Source: JAYODZ01 sp965662735
Lineage (GTDB): Bacteria > Pseudomonadota > Alphaproteobacteria > RS24
Length of the DNA stretch: 64,000 bases
NCBI GenBank assembly: GCA_965662735.1
Contig: CBFIIU010000002.1
Coordinates: 161,446-225,445 of the forward strand
Reading direction: 5' to 3'
The position numbers were made by a program, and so were the translations under genes. Positions 17,605-27,040 of the stretch are shown in pieces (the first letter of the stretch is position 1; each line of letters begins with the position of its first letter). The notes under the pieces are model-generated. The model saw only the letters and a program-made list of their open reading frames with translations, was not told the origin of the DNA and ran no database searches.

Positions 17605-18453
17605 ATGAGCCGCCCGCGCATTTTTGGTATCCTCAATATTACCGAGGATAGCTTTTCAGATGGCGGGCGGTTTCTTTCACCTGATCACGCCATCGCCCAA
17701 GCGCGAGCGCTGGTCGCAGCTGGGGCTGACGTGTTGGATGTTGGTCCGGCCTCGAGCCACCCGGACGCTCAATATGTGCCCCCAGAGGCCGAAATTGACC
17801 GCCTGCAAGCGGTCTGGCCTGAATTGCGCGCCCTGAATTGTCCGATCAGCCTCGACAGCTATCATGTCGAAACACAGCGCTGGGCGCTTGCGCAAGGGGT
17901 TGAGTGGTTGAACGATGTCACAGGATTTCCGCACCCCGAGCTGTACCCTGAATTAGCCGAGAGTGCCTGTCGCTTGGTGGTCATGCATGCGGTTCAATCG
18001 AAGGGCATGGACAGGCATGCCGCGCAAAGCGGGCAGGGTCGGGCGCAACGCATTGAGACCGACGCCAACCAGATGATGGCGCAAATTAAATCCTTTTTTG
18101 ACGAGCGGCTCAACGCTTTGAACGCCGCAGGTATTGCCACGGATCGATTGGTGATTGATCCCGGCATGGGCTTTTTTTTAGGAAATCAGCCGGATGTATC
18201 CTTGCGGGTTTTGGCTCAATTAGATGATTTAAAATCAACTTTTGGGCTTCCTGTGCTGCTGTCGGTTTCGCGAAAAAGTTTTTTGCGCGCGCAGTCGCAG
18301 CGTGCTCTCGAGGATATTGGCCCGATGTCGCTGGCAGCAGAATTATGGGCCTGCCAGTTGGGCGTCGACTATATTCGGACGCATGAGGTTGACCCCCTCA
18401 AAGATGCGCTCGACCTATATGCAACACTCCGTCAGCACCGCAAAGCTCTGTAA
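17605..18453 (+). CDS. folP: Dihydropteroate synthase, Sul-like type
   Basis: Condenses 6-hydroxymethyl-7,8-dihydropterin pyrophosphate with p-aminobenzoate in folate synthesis (282 aa). Typical pieces are FGILNITEDSFSDGG at the N-terminus, LDSYHVETQRWAL, DPGMGFFLG and SVSRKSFLR. Unlike standard FolP, which has a GGESTRPG-type loop, it reads DVGPASSHPDA. The segment after DPGMGF appears two residues longer than E. coli FolP. Both traits, and long stretches elsewhere, match my recollection of the plasmid Sul1/Sul2 enzymes rather than ordinary FolP. It is flanked by ftsH and glmM with 32-bp and 79-bp gaps. Enzyme identity is firm; insensitivity to sulfonamides is inference. Confidence 0.93.
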   Translation: MSRPRIFGILNITEDSFSDGGRFLSPDHAIAQARALVAAGADVLDVGPASSHPDAQYVPPEAEIDRLQAVWPELRALNCPISLDSYHVETQRWALAQGVEWLNDVTGFPHPELYPELAESACRLVVMHAVQSKGMDRHAAQSGQGRAQRIETDANQMMAQIKSFFDERLNALNAAGIATDRLVIDPGMGFFLGNQPDVSLRVLAQLDDLKSTFGLPVLLSVSRKSFLRAQSQRALEDIGPMSLAAELWACQLGVDYIRTHEVDPLKDALDLYATLRQHRKAL

Positions 18454-18532
18454 TATTTCGATAAATTCTTTTATTTGCCGCTTGTTCCGAATTCCGGCAT
18501 GAACGAGGTTGAGGTTTTGTGAAGGGCGAGTG

Positions 18533-19885
18533 ATGATCCGAAAATATTTTGGCACAGACGGAATTCGCGGAACAGTGAACGACGAAAAAATGACGGCCGA
18601 AGTGGCTTTGCGTCTGGGGATGGCGGCTGGCCATCTGTTTCGCAATGGCAATCATCGGCACCGCGTGGTGATCGGAAAAGACACACGCTTGTCTGGCTAT
18701 ATGATTGAACCTGCTTTGGTGGCGGGCTTCACCTCCATGGGCATGGATGTGTTTTTATTCGGTCCGATCCCCACTCCGGCGGTCTCTTTCCTCACGCGCT
18801 CATTACGGGCCGATCTCGGTGTGATGATTTCGGCGTCGCATAATCACTTTGAAGATAATGGCATTAAATTATTTGGCCCAGACGGGTTCAAGCTATCTGA
18901 TCAATTGGAGAGCGATATTGAGGCGCTCATGTCGCCCAGCTCTGGCTTAAGCCTGGCCGCACCTGCCGCGCTGGGGCGCGCGAAGCGGATCGACGACAGC
19001 CAAGCCCGCTACATTGAATTTGCCAAGCGGACTTTTCCCCGAGACCTGACGCTTGATGGCGTGAAGATTGTGCTCGATTGCGCGAATGGCGCCTCCTATC
19101 GCGTGGCACCAACAGCCCTATGGGAATTAGGTGCTGAGGTCATTGCCATTGGCGTCGAGCCTGACGGTTTTAATATCAACAAAGAATGTGGTTCCACATC
19201 GACAGCACAGATCCGTGCCCGTGTGATCAAGGAAGGCGCTGATATCGGTATCGCACTGGACGGGGATGCAGATCGCGTCATTATTATTGATGAAAAAGGG
19301 CAAGAGGTTGATGGCGATCAGATCATGGGCTTGATTGCGCTTGATTGGCTGGCCCATGATCGTCTGCGGCAACCGGGAATTGTGACAACGGTGATGTCGA
19401 ATTTGGGCTTGGAGCGGTGTTTGAACGAGGTTGGCTTAGCCATGATCCGCGCCAATGTGGGCGATCGCTATGTTGTCGAGCAAATGCGGGCCGGAAATTA
19501 TAATCTCGGGGGCGAGCAATCTGGCCATATTGTGCTCAGCGATTTTTCGTCCACCGGAGACGGTTTAATTGCGGCCTTGCAAGTTCTCGCGGTGATGAAG
19601 CGGCGGGCACGCAAAGTCAGCGAAATTTGCTCCGTGTTCACACCGGTTCCCCAAATTTTGCGAAATGTTTCGTATGGAGGCGGCGAGCCTTTAGGCGATA
19701 GTAAAGTGGTCGAGGCTATTCGCGCGGCCGAGGATGTGCTGGGGCGCGATGGGCGTATTCTGGTGCGAAAATCCGGTACAGAAAATTTGATCCGGGTGAT
19801 GGGCGAAGGCGATGATGCCCAAGCGGTTGATCGTGCTGTCAGTCAAATTGTCGAAGCGGTCAATCAAGTCGCCTCAGCCGCCTAA
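18533..19885 (+). CDS. glmM: Phosphoglucosamine mutase GlmM
   Basis: Converts glucosamine-6-phosphate to glucosamine-1-phosphate for UDP-GlcNAc, hence peptidoglycan and LPS synthesis (450 aa). The N-terminus YFGTDGIRG is diagnostic. The phosphoserine loop VMISASHNHFEDNGIK places the active Ser at position 102. The metal loop DGDADRVIIID is near 243-253, and the sugar-binding GGEQSGHIVLSD and the phosphate-binding RKSGTENLIRVM are present. GTG 18530 is a possible alternative start. The Sul-like folP lies immediately upstream. Confidence 0.97.
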   Translation: MIRKYFGTDGIRGTVNDEKMTAEVALRLGMAAGHLFRNGNHRHRVVIGKDTRLSGYMIEPALVAGFTSMGMDVFLFGPIPTPAVSFLTRSLRADLGVMISASHNHFEDNGIKLFGPDGFKLSDQLESDIEALMSPSSGLSLAAPAALGRAKRIDDSQARYIEFAKRTFPRDLTLDGVKIVLDCANGASYRVAPTALWELGAEVIAIGVEPDGFNINKECGSTSTAQIRARVIKEGADIGIALDGDADRVIIIDEKGQEVDGDQIMGLIALDWLAHDRLRQPGIVTTVMSNLGLERCLNEVGLAMIRANVGDRYVVEQMRAGNYNLGGEQSGHIVLSDFSSTGDGLIAALQVLAVMKRRARKVSEICSVFTPVPQILRNVSYGGGEPLGDSKVVEAIRAAEDVLGRDGRILVRKSGTENLIRVMGEGDDAQAVDRAVSQIVEAVNQVASAA

Positions 19886-19917
19886 TCATTGGCGAACGCA
19901 AAAGGAAGTGTGAAATC

Positions 19918-20748
19918 ATGTCGCGCGGTCGGGTCCTCGTTATTGCCGGCTCTGATTCTGGCGGAGGAGCCGGTTTACAGGCTGATTTAAAGACGATTAC
20001 CGTCATGGGAGGGTATGGCGCATCCGCTGTAACCGCTCTGACCGCCCAGAACACGCAAGGCGTGAATGATATTCTCGACGTGCCTGGGGCTTTCATTAGG
20101 GCACAAATACACGCCGTGCTCAGTGATATTGGGGCAGACTGTCTGAAAACGGGCATGTTGCATCGACGCGATATTATCGAAATCGTTGCTGAAATGTGGG
20201 AGGCCTATGGCAAGCCCACCTTGGTTGTTGATCCTGTGATGGTTGCAAAAGGCGGCGCGCGCCTGTTGCAGGCCGAGGCGGTTGACGCGCTTCAGCACTT
20301 GCTTCTTCCCGCGGCAAGTTTGCTGACACCCAATTTACCTGAGGCGGGTGTGCTCATGGGGCGCGAGATCGAGCGGGTGGATGATATGAAGCGCGCGGCC
20401 GACTGGCTGATGGATCGGGGCGCACGTGCAGTGCTGCTGAAAGGTGGCCACGGACATGACAACACAATTACCGATCTGCTGGCCCAGCAAAGCGGCTTTA
20501 CGATGTTCGAAAATGAGCGGATTGTAACGCCCCATACGCATGGAACGGGCTGCACATTGGCCAGTGCAATTGCCACTGGCTTGGCGCGCGGTATTCCGAT
20601 CGTGGAGGCGGTGGCGCTGTCGATCGATTATGTTCGATGTGCTATCAAGGCGGCGCCGGGGCTCGGTCAGGGCCATGGGCCTTTAAACCACCGTGCGGAT
20701 ATCCCCAGCTATCTCGACACTCATTTTGGCCGAGAAATCAAAGACTGA
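19918..20748 (+). CDS. thiD: Hydroxymethylpyrimidine/phosphomethylpyrimidine kinase ThiD
   Basis: Phosphorylates HMP and HMP-P in thiamine synthesis or salvage (276 aa, ribokinase-like fold). The start VLVIAGSDSGGGAGLQADLK, the middle VVDPVMVAKGG and LLTPNLPEA, and the C-terminal anion hole and catalytic base THGTGCTLASAIA are all visible. AAGGAAG precedes the ATG. It probably belongs to the ftsH-folP-glmM-thiD transcript, given gaps of 30-80 bp. Confidence 0.96.
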   Translation: MSRGRVLVIAGSDSGGGAGLQADLKTITVMGGYGASAVTALTAQNTQGVNDILDVPGAFIRAQIHAVLSDIGADCLKTGMLHRRDIIEIVAEMWEAYGKPTLVVDPVMVAKGGARLLQAEAVDALQHLLLPAASLLTPNLPEAGVLMGREIERVDDMKRAADWLMDRGARAVLLKGGHGHDNTITDLLAQQSGFTMFENERIVTPHTHGTGCTLASAIATGLARGIPIVEAVALSIDYVRCAIKAAPGLGQGHGPLNHRADIPSYLDTHFGREIKD

Positions 20749-20830
20749 CCCTCTCACGGCTCTGTGGGGCGATTGGGTGCAGCTGGTTGCACCAAAAAGG
20801 TCGATTGACTTTTGTTTCGATAATGACTAA

Positions 20831-20887
20831 CCGTTCTCTCGGGCCACCCTTCCCCAACGAAGGGCAACTATCTGAGAGGGTAGACAT
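20831..20887 (+). promoter_or_regulatory. Putative serC leader RNA element
   Basis: TTCTCTC (20834-20840) can pair with GAGAGGG (20874-20880), which is the Shine-Dalgarno region of serC. Inside it a hairpin pairs CCCTT (20847-20851) with AAGGG (20860-20864). A final stem that covers the serC ribosome site is the described layout of the serC leader motif of alphaproteobacteria, found before serC-serA operons. An additional hairpin GGTGCA/TGCACC lies at 20776-20793. Assignment to the known motif rests on this layout and context, not on a covariance search. Confidence 0.6.
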
Positions 20888-22054
20888 ATGTCAGATCTCA
20901 AAAAGCCGGACCAGCGTCCGCAAAACCCCAACTTCTCATCTGGGCCATGCGCTAAGCGGCCAGGATGGTCATTCTCCCACTTATCGACAGACGCTTTAGG
21001 GCGGTCCCACCGATCAAAAATCGGTAAGGCCAAGCTCCTGGATGCGATCGAACGCACCCGAACAGTGCTCAAAATTCCGGACGATTATCATATCGGCATT
21101 GTGCCGGGTTCTGATACCGGCGCCTTTGAGATGGCCATGTGGTCGTTGCTGGGTGCACGGGGCGTTGATGTCCTCGGCTGGGAGAGCTTCGGCCTCGGCT
21201 GGGTCAGTGACATTGTCAAACAACTTAAATTATCGGATGTCCGCCGGTTAGAAGCGGGCTATGGCGCGTTGCCCGATCTTGCGAGCGTCGATTGCGACCG
21301 CGATGTGGTCTTCACCTGGAATGGCACAACTTCGGGTGTGCGCGTGCCCAATGGCGACTGGATTTCGAGCCAACGCCAAGGGCTGACCTTATGCGACGCC
21401 ACATCCGCCGCTTTCGCCATGGATCTACCGTGGGATAAGCTCGATGTCACCACCTTTAGCTGGCAAAAAGTGATGGGCGGCGAAGGGGCTCATGGCATGT
21501 TGATCCTATCGCCGCGCGTGGTAGAACGGCTTGAGAGCTACACGCCTGCTTGGCCGATGCCAAAAGTGTTTCGCCTCACCAAGGGTGGGAAATTGATCGC
21601 TGGCATTTTCAAAGGCGAGACCATTAATACACCTTCCATGATGGCGGTTGAAGATTATCTCGATGCCTTAATTTGGGCCGAAGGAGTGGGTGGTTTTGCG
21701 GGCTTGCAAAACCGTGTGCAGCAAAACTTTAACGCCATTGATGCGTGGGTCGGAAAAACCGATTGGGTCGATTTTCTGTGCCCTGATGCCGCTTTACGCT
21801 CAACGACTTCTGTCTGTCTCGTCATCGGATCTAAAGAGGTGACTGCGCTCGAAGCAGATGCGCAGGCCGCCTTTGCAAAGAAGCTTGTGTCTTTGTTGGA
21901 CGCTGAGGGTGTGGCTTATGACATTGGGGCCTATCGCGATGCACCTGCTGGGCTTCGGATTTGGGCGGGTGCCACGGTTGAGACAAGCGATCTCACGGCT
22001 CTTTTCCCCTGGTTAGACTGGGCCTACGCCGTCGCTTTGACTGATCTCGCGTAA
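20888..22054 (+). CDS. serC: Phosphoserine aminotransferase
   Basis: PLP enzyme that transaminates 3-phosphohydroxypyruvate to phosphoserine in serine synthesis (388 aa). The alphaproteobacterial type is recognisable by NPNFSSGPCAKRPGW at the start and the PLP-lysine segment FSWQKVMGGEGAHGM near residue 195. GAGAGGG lies upstream of the ATG and can be masked by the leader structure. It forms an operon with serA (20-bp gap), and purA follows. Confidence 0.96.
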   Translation: MSDLKKPDQRPQNPNFSSGPCAKRPGWSFSHLSTDALGRSHRSKIGKAKLLDAIERTRTVLKIPDDYHIGIVPGSDTGAFEMAMWSLLGARGVDVLGWESFGLGWVSDIVKQLKLSDVRRLEAGYGALPDLASVDCDRDVVFTWNGTTSGVRVPNGDWISSQRQGLTLCDATSAAFAMDLPWDKLDVTTFSWQKVMGGEGAHGMLILSPRVVERLESYTPAWPMPKVFRLTKGGKLIAGIFKGETINTPSMMAVEDYLDALIWAEGVGGFAGLQNRVQQNFNAIDAWVGKTDWVDFLCPDAALRSTTSVCLVIGSKEVTALEADAQAAFAKKLVSLLDAEGVAYDIGAYRDAPAGLRIWAGATVETSDLTALFPWLDWAYAVALTDLA

Positions 22055-22074
22055 TTTTAGATAAGGATAATATC

Positions 22075-23652
22075 ATGCCGAAAGTGCTAATTGCCGACAA
22101 AATGAGTGCGGCTGCCGAACAAATTTTTCGTGATCGCGGGATCGATGTCGATGTGATCACCGGTCTTGATCGTGACGAATTGATCAAAATTATTGCCGAC
22201 TATGATGGCTTGGTTGTGCGCTCGTCGACCAAAGCGACGCCACCGGTCATCGCCGCCGCTGATCGCTTGAAAGTGATCGGGCGCGCCGGGATCGGGGTCG
22301 ATAATATTGACATTCCGGCCTCAACCGAGCGCGGGATTGTGGTTATGAATACGCCGTTTGGAAATTCGATCACCACTGCGGAGCACGCCATTGCGCTGAT
22401 GTTTGCGCTTGCGCGTGAGCTCCCTGCGGCGAATACGTCGACCCATCAAGGCAAATGGGAGAAAAACCGTTTCATGGGTGTTGAAGTCACAGCCAAAACA
22501 TTAGGTGTTATTGGGTGTGGTAATATCGGCGCCAATGTTGCCCAGCGCGGTTTGGGGCTGAAAATGAAAGTGATCGCCTTTGACCCGTTTTTGACACCAG
22601 AGCGTGCAATTGAATTGGGTGTTGAAAGTGTCGATCTCGATACTTTGCTGGCGCGCGCTGATTTTATTACCTTGCACACCCCCCTCACCGACAAGACGCG
22701 GAATATCATCAATAAGGCCACCCTCGCCAAAACCAAAAAAGGCGTACGCATTATTAACTGCGCACGGGGCGGCTTGATTAACGAGGCTGATTTGAAAGAA
22801 GCGCTCGACAGTGGCCATGTGGCAGGCGCTGCATTGGATGTGTTTGAGCAAGAGCCAGCCAAGGAAAGCGCATTTTTCGGAATGGATAACGTGGTCTGCA
22901 CGCCGCATTTGGGTGCGTCCACCGAAGAAGCGCAGGAAAATGTGGCGCTGCAAGTGGCCGAGCAAATGTCGGATTTCTTACTCACCGGAGCGGTGACAAA
23001 TGCCATCAACATGCCGTCCATTTCGGCGGAGGACGCGCCGCGGCTTCGCCCGTTTGTAGCGCTTGCGGAGCAATTGGGGCTGTTTGCCGGCCAAATTACG
23101 GAAAGCCGCATTGAGGCTGTCACCCTTGAATATGCAGGGGAAGTCAGCGACCTGAACTGCGCTCCACTGACCGCTGCGGCCATTGCTGGTTTGCTGCGTC
23201 CTCTTTTGTCAGATGTAAATATGGTAAGCGCGCCGGCATTGGCCAAACAGCGTGGTTTACAGGTGTCCGAGTCCAAGCAAGAATCGGCAGGGGCATTTGA
23301 TAGTTATATCCGCCTGATCGTGAAAACCGAGCGTCAAGAGCGCTCTGTTGCTGGCACCGTCTTCTCAGACAGCAAGCCGCGGATCATTCAGGTGAAAGGG
23401 ATTAACCTGGAGGCGGAACTATCGCCCCGTATGCTCTATGTGACCAATACGGATAAGCCTGGATTTATTGGCGCCCTCGGCAGTTTGCTCGGCACGCACA
23501 ATATTAATATCGCTTCCTTCAGCTTGGGCCGTGATAAGCCTAATGGCGATGCCATTTCTTTAGTCAGCGTCGATGAAGAAATCTCTGGCGATGTCCTGTC
23601 GGCGATCCAAGCTTTGCCGCAAGTGGTTCAGGCAAAGAAACTCTATTTCTAG
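22075..23652 (+). CDS. serA: D-3-phosphoglycerate dehydrogenase
   Basis: Oxidises 3-phosphoglycerate in the first step of serine synthesis (525 aa, long type). The NAD site is GVIGCGNIGANVAQ near residues 142-155. Catalytic-region signatures NCARGGLINEADL and TPHLGASTEEAQ are present. An intervening ASB-type domain follows, and a C-terminal ACT domain starts near 450 (YVTNTDKPGFIGALGSLL), the usual site for serine feedback. It lies directly after serC. Confidence 0.97.
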   Translation: MPKVLIADKMSAAAEQIFRDRGIDVDVITGLDRDELIKIIADYDGLVVRSSTKATPPVIAAADRLKVIGRAGIGVDNIDIPASTERGIVVMNTPFGNSITTAEHAIALMFALARELPAANTSTHQGKWEKNRFMGVEVTAKTLGVIGCGNIGANVAQRGLGLKMKVIAFDPFLTPERAIELGVESVDLDTLLARADFITLHTPLTDKTRNIINKATLAKTKKGVRIINCARGGLINEADLKEALDSGHVAGAALDVFEQEPAKESAFFGMDNVVCTPHLGASTEEAQENVALQVAEQMSDFLLTGAVTNAINMPSISAEDAPRLRPFVALAEQLGLFAGQITESRIEAVTLEYAGEVSDLNCAPLTAAAIAGLLRPLLSDVNMVSAPALAKQRGLQVSESKQESAGAFDSYIRLIVKTERQERSVAGTVFSDSKPRIIQVKGINLEAELSPRMLYVTNTDKPGFIGALGSLLGTHNINIASFSLGRDKPNGDAISLVSVDEEISGDVLSAIQALPQVVQAKKLYF

Positions 23653-23663
23653 GAGGCTGAGCT

Positions 23664-24956
23664 ATGGCCAATGTGGTGGTCGTCGGTTCCCAATGGGGCG
23701 ATGAGGGTAAAGGCAAAATCGTAGACTGGTTGTCCTTGCGGGCTGATTTGGTTGTCCGTTTTCAAGGCGGCCACAATGCCGGCCATACATTGGTCATTAA
23801 TGGCGAGACCTATAAGTTGAGCCTCTTGCCATCCGGTATCGTTCGTCCGGGTAAACGGTCAGTCATTGGCAATGGTGTGGTGATTGACCCATGGGCGTTG
23901 ATCGATGAGATGGAGCGCTTGCGTGCGCAAGGCGTGGCGATTTCCCCTGATAATTTGAAAATTGCCGAAAATGCATCGCTGATCATGCCGGTTCATCAAG
24001 AGTTGGATGCGGCGCGTGAGGCGGCGCAAGCCGGAACGAAGATCGGCACCACCAAGCGCGGCATTGGCCCTGCCTATGAAGACAAGGTAGGACGGCGTGC
24101 GATCCGTGTCGCTGACTTGCTGTATCCTGAGGCTCTTCCTGCCAAGGTGGAAGATCTGCTGAGCCACCATAATGCTCTGCGGCGTGGTATGGACTTGCCG
24201 CCTTATGATGGCGCTGAGCTGGTTCAGAAATTGCTGCAGATTGCGCCCCAGATAACCCCCTTCATTGCCCCAGTTTGGAAAATTCTCGATCAGGCGCGGC
24301 GCAGCGGTGAACGAATTTTATTTGAAGGGGCACAAGGCACTTTGCTCGATATCGACCACGGCACTTACCCATTTGTGACGAGCTCGAACACGATTGCGGG
24401 TCAGGCGGCCGTTGGCAGTGGCATAGGCCCATCCGCCTTGTCGCATGTCTTAGGAATTACGAAAGCCTACACCACACGGGTTGGAGAAGGGCCATTTCCA
24501 ACCGAGCAAAAAAATGAAGTGGGGGAACGGCTGGGTGAGCGCGGTCATGAGTTCGGAACGGTGACGGGTCGGAAGCGGCGCTGTGGCTGGTTTGACGCTG
24601 TGCTGGTGCGGCAAGCCGCTATTACGGGGGGGATTAATGGCATCGCCCTCACGAAACTCGATGTGCTCGATGGTTTTGACGAAATTAAAATTTGTACAGC
24701 CTATCGTCTCGATGGTCGCGAGATTGATTATCTGCCGGCGACGGCCGCCGAACAGGCGCGCATAGAACCGGTATATGAGACCATTCCGGGTTGGCATGAA
24801 ACAAGTTATGGCGCACGCAGTTGGGCCGATCTGCCGGCCAATGCCGTCCGATATGTGCGTTATATTGAAGAGTTGACCGGCACTCCAGTGACCTTGTTGT
24901 CTACAAGCCCCGAGCGCGACGATACAATTTTGGTGCGCGATCCTTTTGAGGATTAG
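23664..24956 (+). CDS. purA: Adenylosuccinate synthetase
   Basis: GTP-dependent ligase that joins IMP and aspartate on the route to AMP (430 aa). The N-terminal GSQWGDEGKGKIVDW holds the GTP/IMP loop. QGGHNAGHTLVI, GTTKRGIGPAYEDK, EGAQGTLLDIDHGTYPFVTS and RKRRCGWFD are all intact. AGGAGG precedes the ATG. It follows serA by 11 bp, so it is probably cotranscribed with serCA. It is convergent with rpoH. Confidence 0.97.
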   Translation: MANVVVVGSQWGDEGKGKIVDWLSLRADLVVRFQGGHNAGHTLVINGETYKLSLLPSGIVRPGKRSVIGNGVVIDPWALIDEMERLRAQGVAISPDNLKIAENASLIMPVHQELDAAREAAQAGTKIGTTKRGIGPAYEDKVGRRAIRVADLLYPEALPAKVEDLLSHHNALRRGMDLPPYDGAELVQKLLQIAPQITPFIAPVWKILDQARRSGERILFEGAQGTLLDIDHGTYPFVTSSNTIAGQAAVGSGIGPSALSHVLGITKAYTTRVGEGPFPTEQKNEVGERLGERGHEFGTVTGRKRRCGWFDAVLVRQAAITGGINGIALTKLDVLDGFDEIKICTAYRLDGREIDYLPATAAEQARIEPVYETIPGWHETSYGARSWADLPANAVRYVRYIEELTGTPVTLLSTSPERDDTILVRDPFED

Positions 24957-24999
24957 AGGCCTCTCGCGGATTATTCTGCAATCTTGATCTTTTGGTCGA

Positions 25000-25941
25000 T
25001 TAATTTGCGGTCTTGGTCGGATGATCAATGACAGGGGCTGAAGGGAGATCGTCGTTCAAGGCGGGTTCTTGATCAGCTGCGGCTTGAATTGCCGCACGAA
25101 TTTTCTCAAAGGCGCGCTGTTCGATCTGCCGAACGCGTTCGCGACTAATATCATATTCTGCGCTCAGCTCTTCCAGTGTTTTGACCGGTTCATCCAATCG
25201 TCGCGCTTTAAAAATATGGCGTTCGCGCTCATTTAACACGGCCATGGCCTGGGCCAAGAGGGCCAGCCGGTTGTCATGTTCATCATTTTGGACCAGCTCA
25301 GCCTCGGGGTCATTGCGCTCATCGACAATCCAATCTTGCCACTCATCACTCTCCTCATCGTGGCGAATGGGGGCGTTTAAGGATTGATCGCCGCCCGTCA
25401 GGCGGCCCTCCATCATGCGCACCTCATCGGATGAGACATTCAGACGGTCGGCAATTTCCGTGACTTGGTCAGGGTTGAGCTGACCATTATCAATGGCTTT
25501 CATCTCGCCCTTGAGCCGCCGGAGATTAAAAAATAATTTCTTCTGGGCAGCGGTGGTGCCAATTTTGACCAGGCTCCATGAGCGTAAAATATATTCCTGA
25601 ATAGAAGCGCGGATCCACCACATCGCATAGGTTGCAAGACGGAAACCGCGCTCGGGGTCAAATTTCCGAACCGCCTGCATCAGCCCGACATTGCCCTCTG
25701 AGATGACCTCGCCAACCGGCAGACCATAGCCACGATACCCCATAGCAATTTTCGCGACCAATCGCAGGTGGCTGGTCACTAATTTATGGGCCGCTTGCAC
25801 ATTGCCATGGTCGGCATAATCTTTGGCAAGCTTGTATTCTTCTTGCGCCTCAAGCACCGGAAACTTGCGAATTTCCTGTAAGTATCGGTTCAAGCTACCC
25901 TCTGGGGAGGGGGCAACGGTCAGGCTGGTTTTCTCACTCAT
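25000..25941 (-). CDS. rpoH: Heat-shock sigma factor RpoH (sigma-32)
   Basis: Directs RNA polymerase to heat-shock promoters (313 aa). The RpoH box QKKLFFNLRR at residues 133-142 separates it from other group 3 sigma factors. Region 2 (SEGNVGLMQAVRKFDPERGFRLATYAMWWIRASIQEYI, in part) and region 4 (ISRERVRQIEQRAFEKIR) are complete. The tail after 290 is short and acidic. It lies 69 bp downstream of rluD on the same strand, a typical alphaproteobacterial pair. Confidence 0.96.
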   Translation of the reverse strand: MSEKTSLTVAPSPEGSLNRYLQEIRKFPVLEAQEEYKLAKDYADHGNVQAAHKLVTSHLRLVAKIAMGYRGYGLPVGEVISEGNVGLMQAVRKFDPERGFRLATYAMWWIRASIQEYILRSWSLVKIGTTAAQKKLFFNLRRLKGEMKAIDNGQLNPDQVTEIADRLNVSSDEVRMMEGRLTGGDQSLNAPIRHDEESDEWQDWIVDERNDPEAELVQNDEHDNRLALLAQAMAVLNERERHIFKARRLDEPVKTLEELSAEYDISRERVRQIEQRAFEKIRAAIQAAADQEPALNDDLPSAPVIDHPTKTAN

Positions 25942-26010
25942 AATAACCTCCTCTCTCAGATATAAGGACGTCGATCGCCAAAAAAAAGGCCTTGATCGGC
26001 AATTTGTGAT

Positions 26011-27006
26011 TTATAGGCTATCCATTAAATCACAGAGGTACGCCATGTCGGCCGGAGGCTCGGCGCTAAAAAGCATGGCCTCTCCGGAGCGTGGATGCTC
26101 AAAGCCAAGCGTCGCCGCATGTAAGGCCTGACGACCTAAGGCCTGAATGGCCTCGCCAAGCGCCTCGGGCAAGCGCTCAATACGCGAACGCATGCCGGCA
26201 CCATAAACGTTGTCGCCAATAACAGGATGACCTAAATGGGTCATATGCACGCGAATTTGATGCGTGCGTCCCGTCTCCAAGCGGCACTCGACTTGCGATA
26301 GCAGTTCACCGTGATGAGAGAGGCAGCGATAATGGGTGATGGCCTCACGCGCATCATGGCCTTTCGAAATCGCCATTTTCACCCGATTATGCGACGACCG
26401 ACCAATGGCGGCATTAATTGTTCCTGTCGTGGGTAAGGGGCGGCCCCAAACAAGGGCGTGATATTTGCGGATCAGCCGGCCATCCCGACCATGGCTCTTA
26501 AACTGTTCCGATAAGAACTGATGGGCGGCATCATGTTTGGCGATCACGAGTAAGCCGCTGGTTTCTTTATCAAGCCGATGAACAATGCCAGGCCGCCGCT
26601 CGCCGCCAATGCCAGCGAGGCTATCGCCACAATGCGCGATGAGGGCATTCACTAATGTGCCAGATGGATTTCCCGGCGCCGGATGAACCACGAGCCCCGC
26701 AGGTTTATTGACCACGAGAAGATCGTCATCCTCGTATACAATGTCGAGCGGGATCGCTTCGCCGGCAAGCGGTGTCGGCCGCACAAGAGGGGGGGTTACG
26801 AGAATAAGGTCATCGGTTTGAACATTGAGGCTGGGCGTTAGTTTGGGGTGAGCGACGCCGCTGCGCATCAGGCGGATGTGGCCGTCTCCAATCCAGCCTT
26901 GGATGCGCGCGCGGCTCACATCTTGCAAACGCGCCGCTAATATGCGATCCAGCCGAAGATCGGTTTCTTCGGGCAAAACAATGATCTCGATGGGGCCGTC
27001 ATCCAT
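26011..27006 (-). CDS. rluD: 23S rRNA pseudouridine synthase, RluD family
   Basis: Predicted to make pseudouridines in helix 69 of 23S rRNA (331 aa). An S4 RNA-binding domain covers about 15-75, with LDRILAARLQDVSRARIQGWI. The catalytic motif HRLDKETSGLLVIAK contains the essential Asp. The C-terminal TGRTHQIRVHMTHLGHPVIGD is characteristic. The frame stays open far upstream, but ATG 27006 starts the conserved part and faces the divergent DUF6476 gene. RluC-type specificity cannot be excluded. Confidence 0.92.
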   Translation of the reverse strand: MDDGPIEIIVLPEETDLRLDRILAARLQDVSRARIQGWIGDGHIRLMRSGVAHPKLTPSLNVQTDDLILVTPPLVRPTPLAGEAIPLDIVYEDDDLLVVNKPAGLVVHPAPGNPSGTLVNALIAHCGDSLAGIGGERRPGIVHRLDKETSGLLVIAKHDAAHQFLSEQFKSHGRDGRLIRKYHALVWGRPLPTTGTINAAIGRSSHNRVKMAISKGHDAREAITHYRCLSHHGELLSQVECRLETGRTHQIRVHMTHLGHPVIGDNVYGAGMRSRIERLPEALGEAIQALGRQALHAATLGFEHPRSGEAMLFSAEPPADMAYLCDLMDSL

Positions 27007-27040
27007 GCTGCAAGATACACGTAAGCCGGAGGAACAGCAA

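Noticed and set aside
20776..20793. Terminator or attenuator between thiD and serC
   Set aside because: The GGTGCA/TGCACC hairpin is followed by A residues, not a T tract, so it is not a standard terminator.
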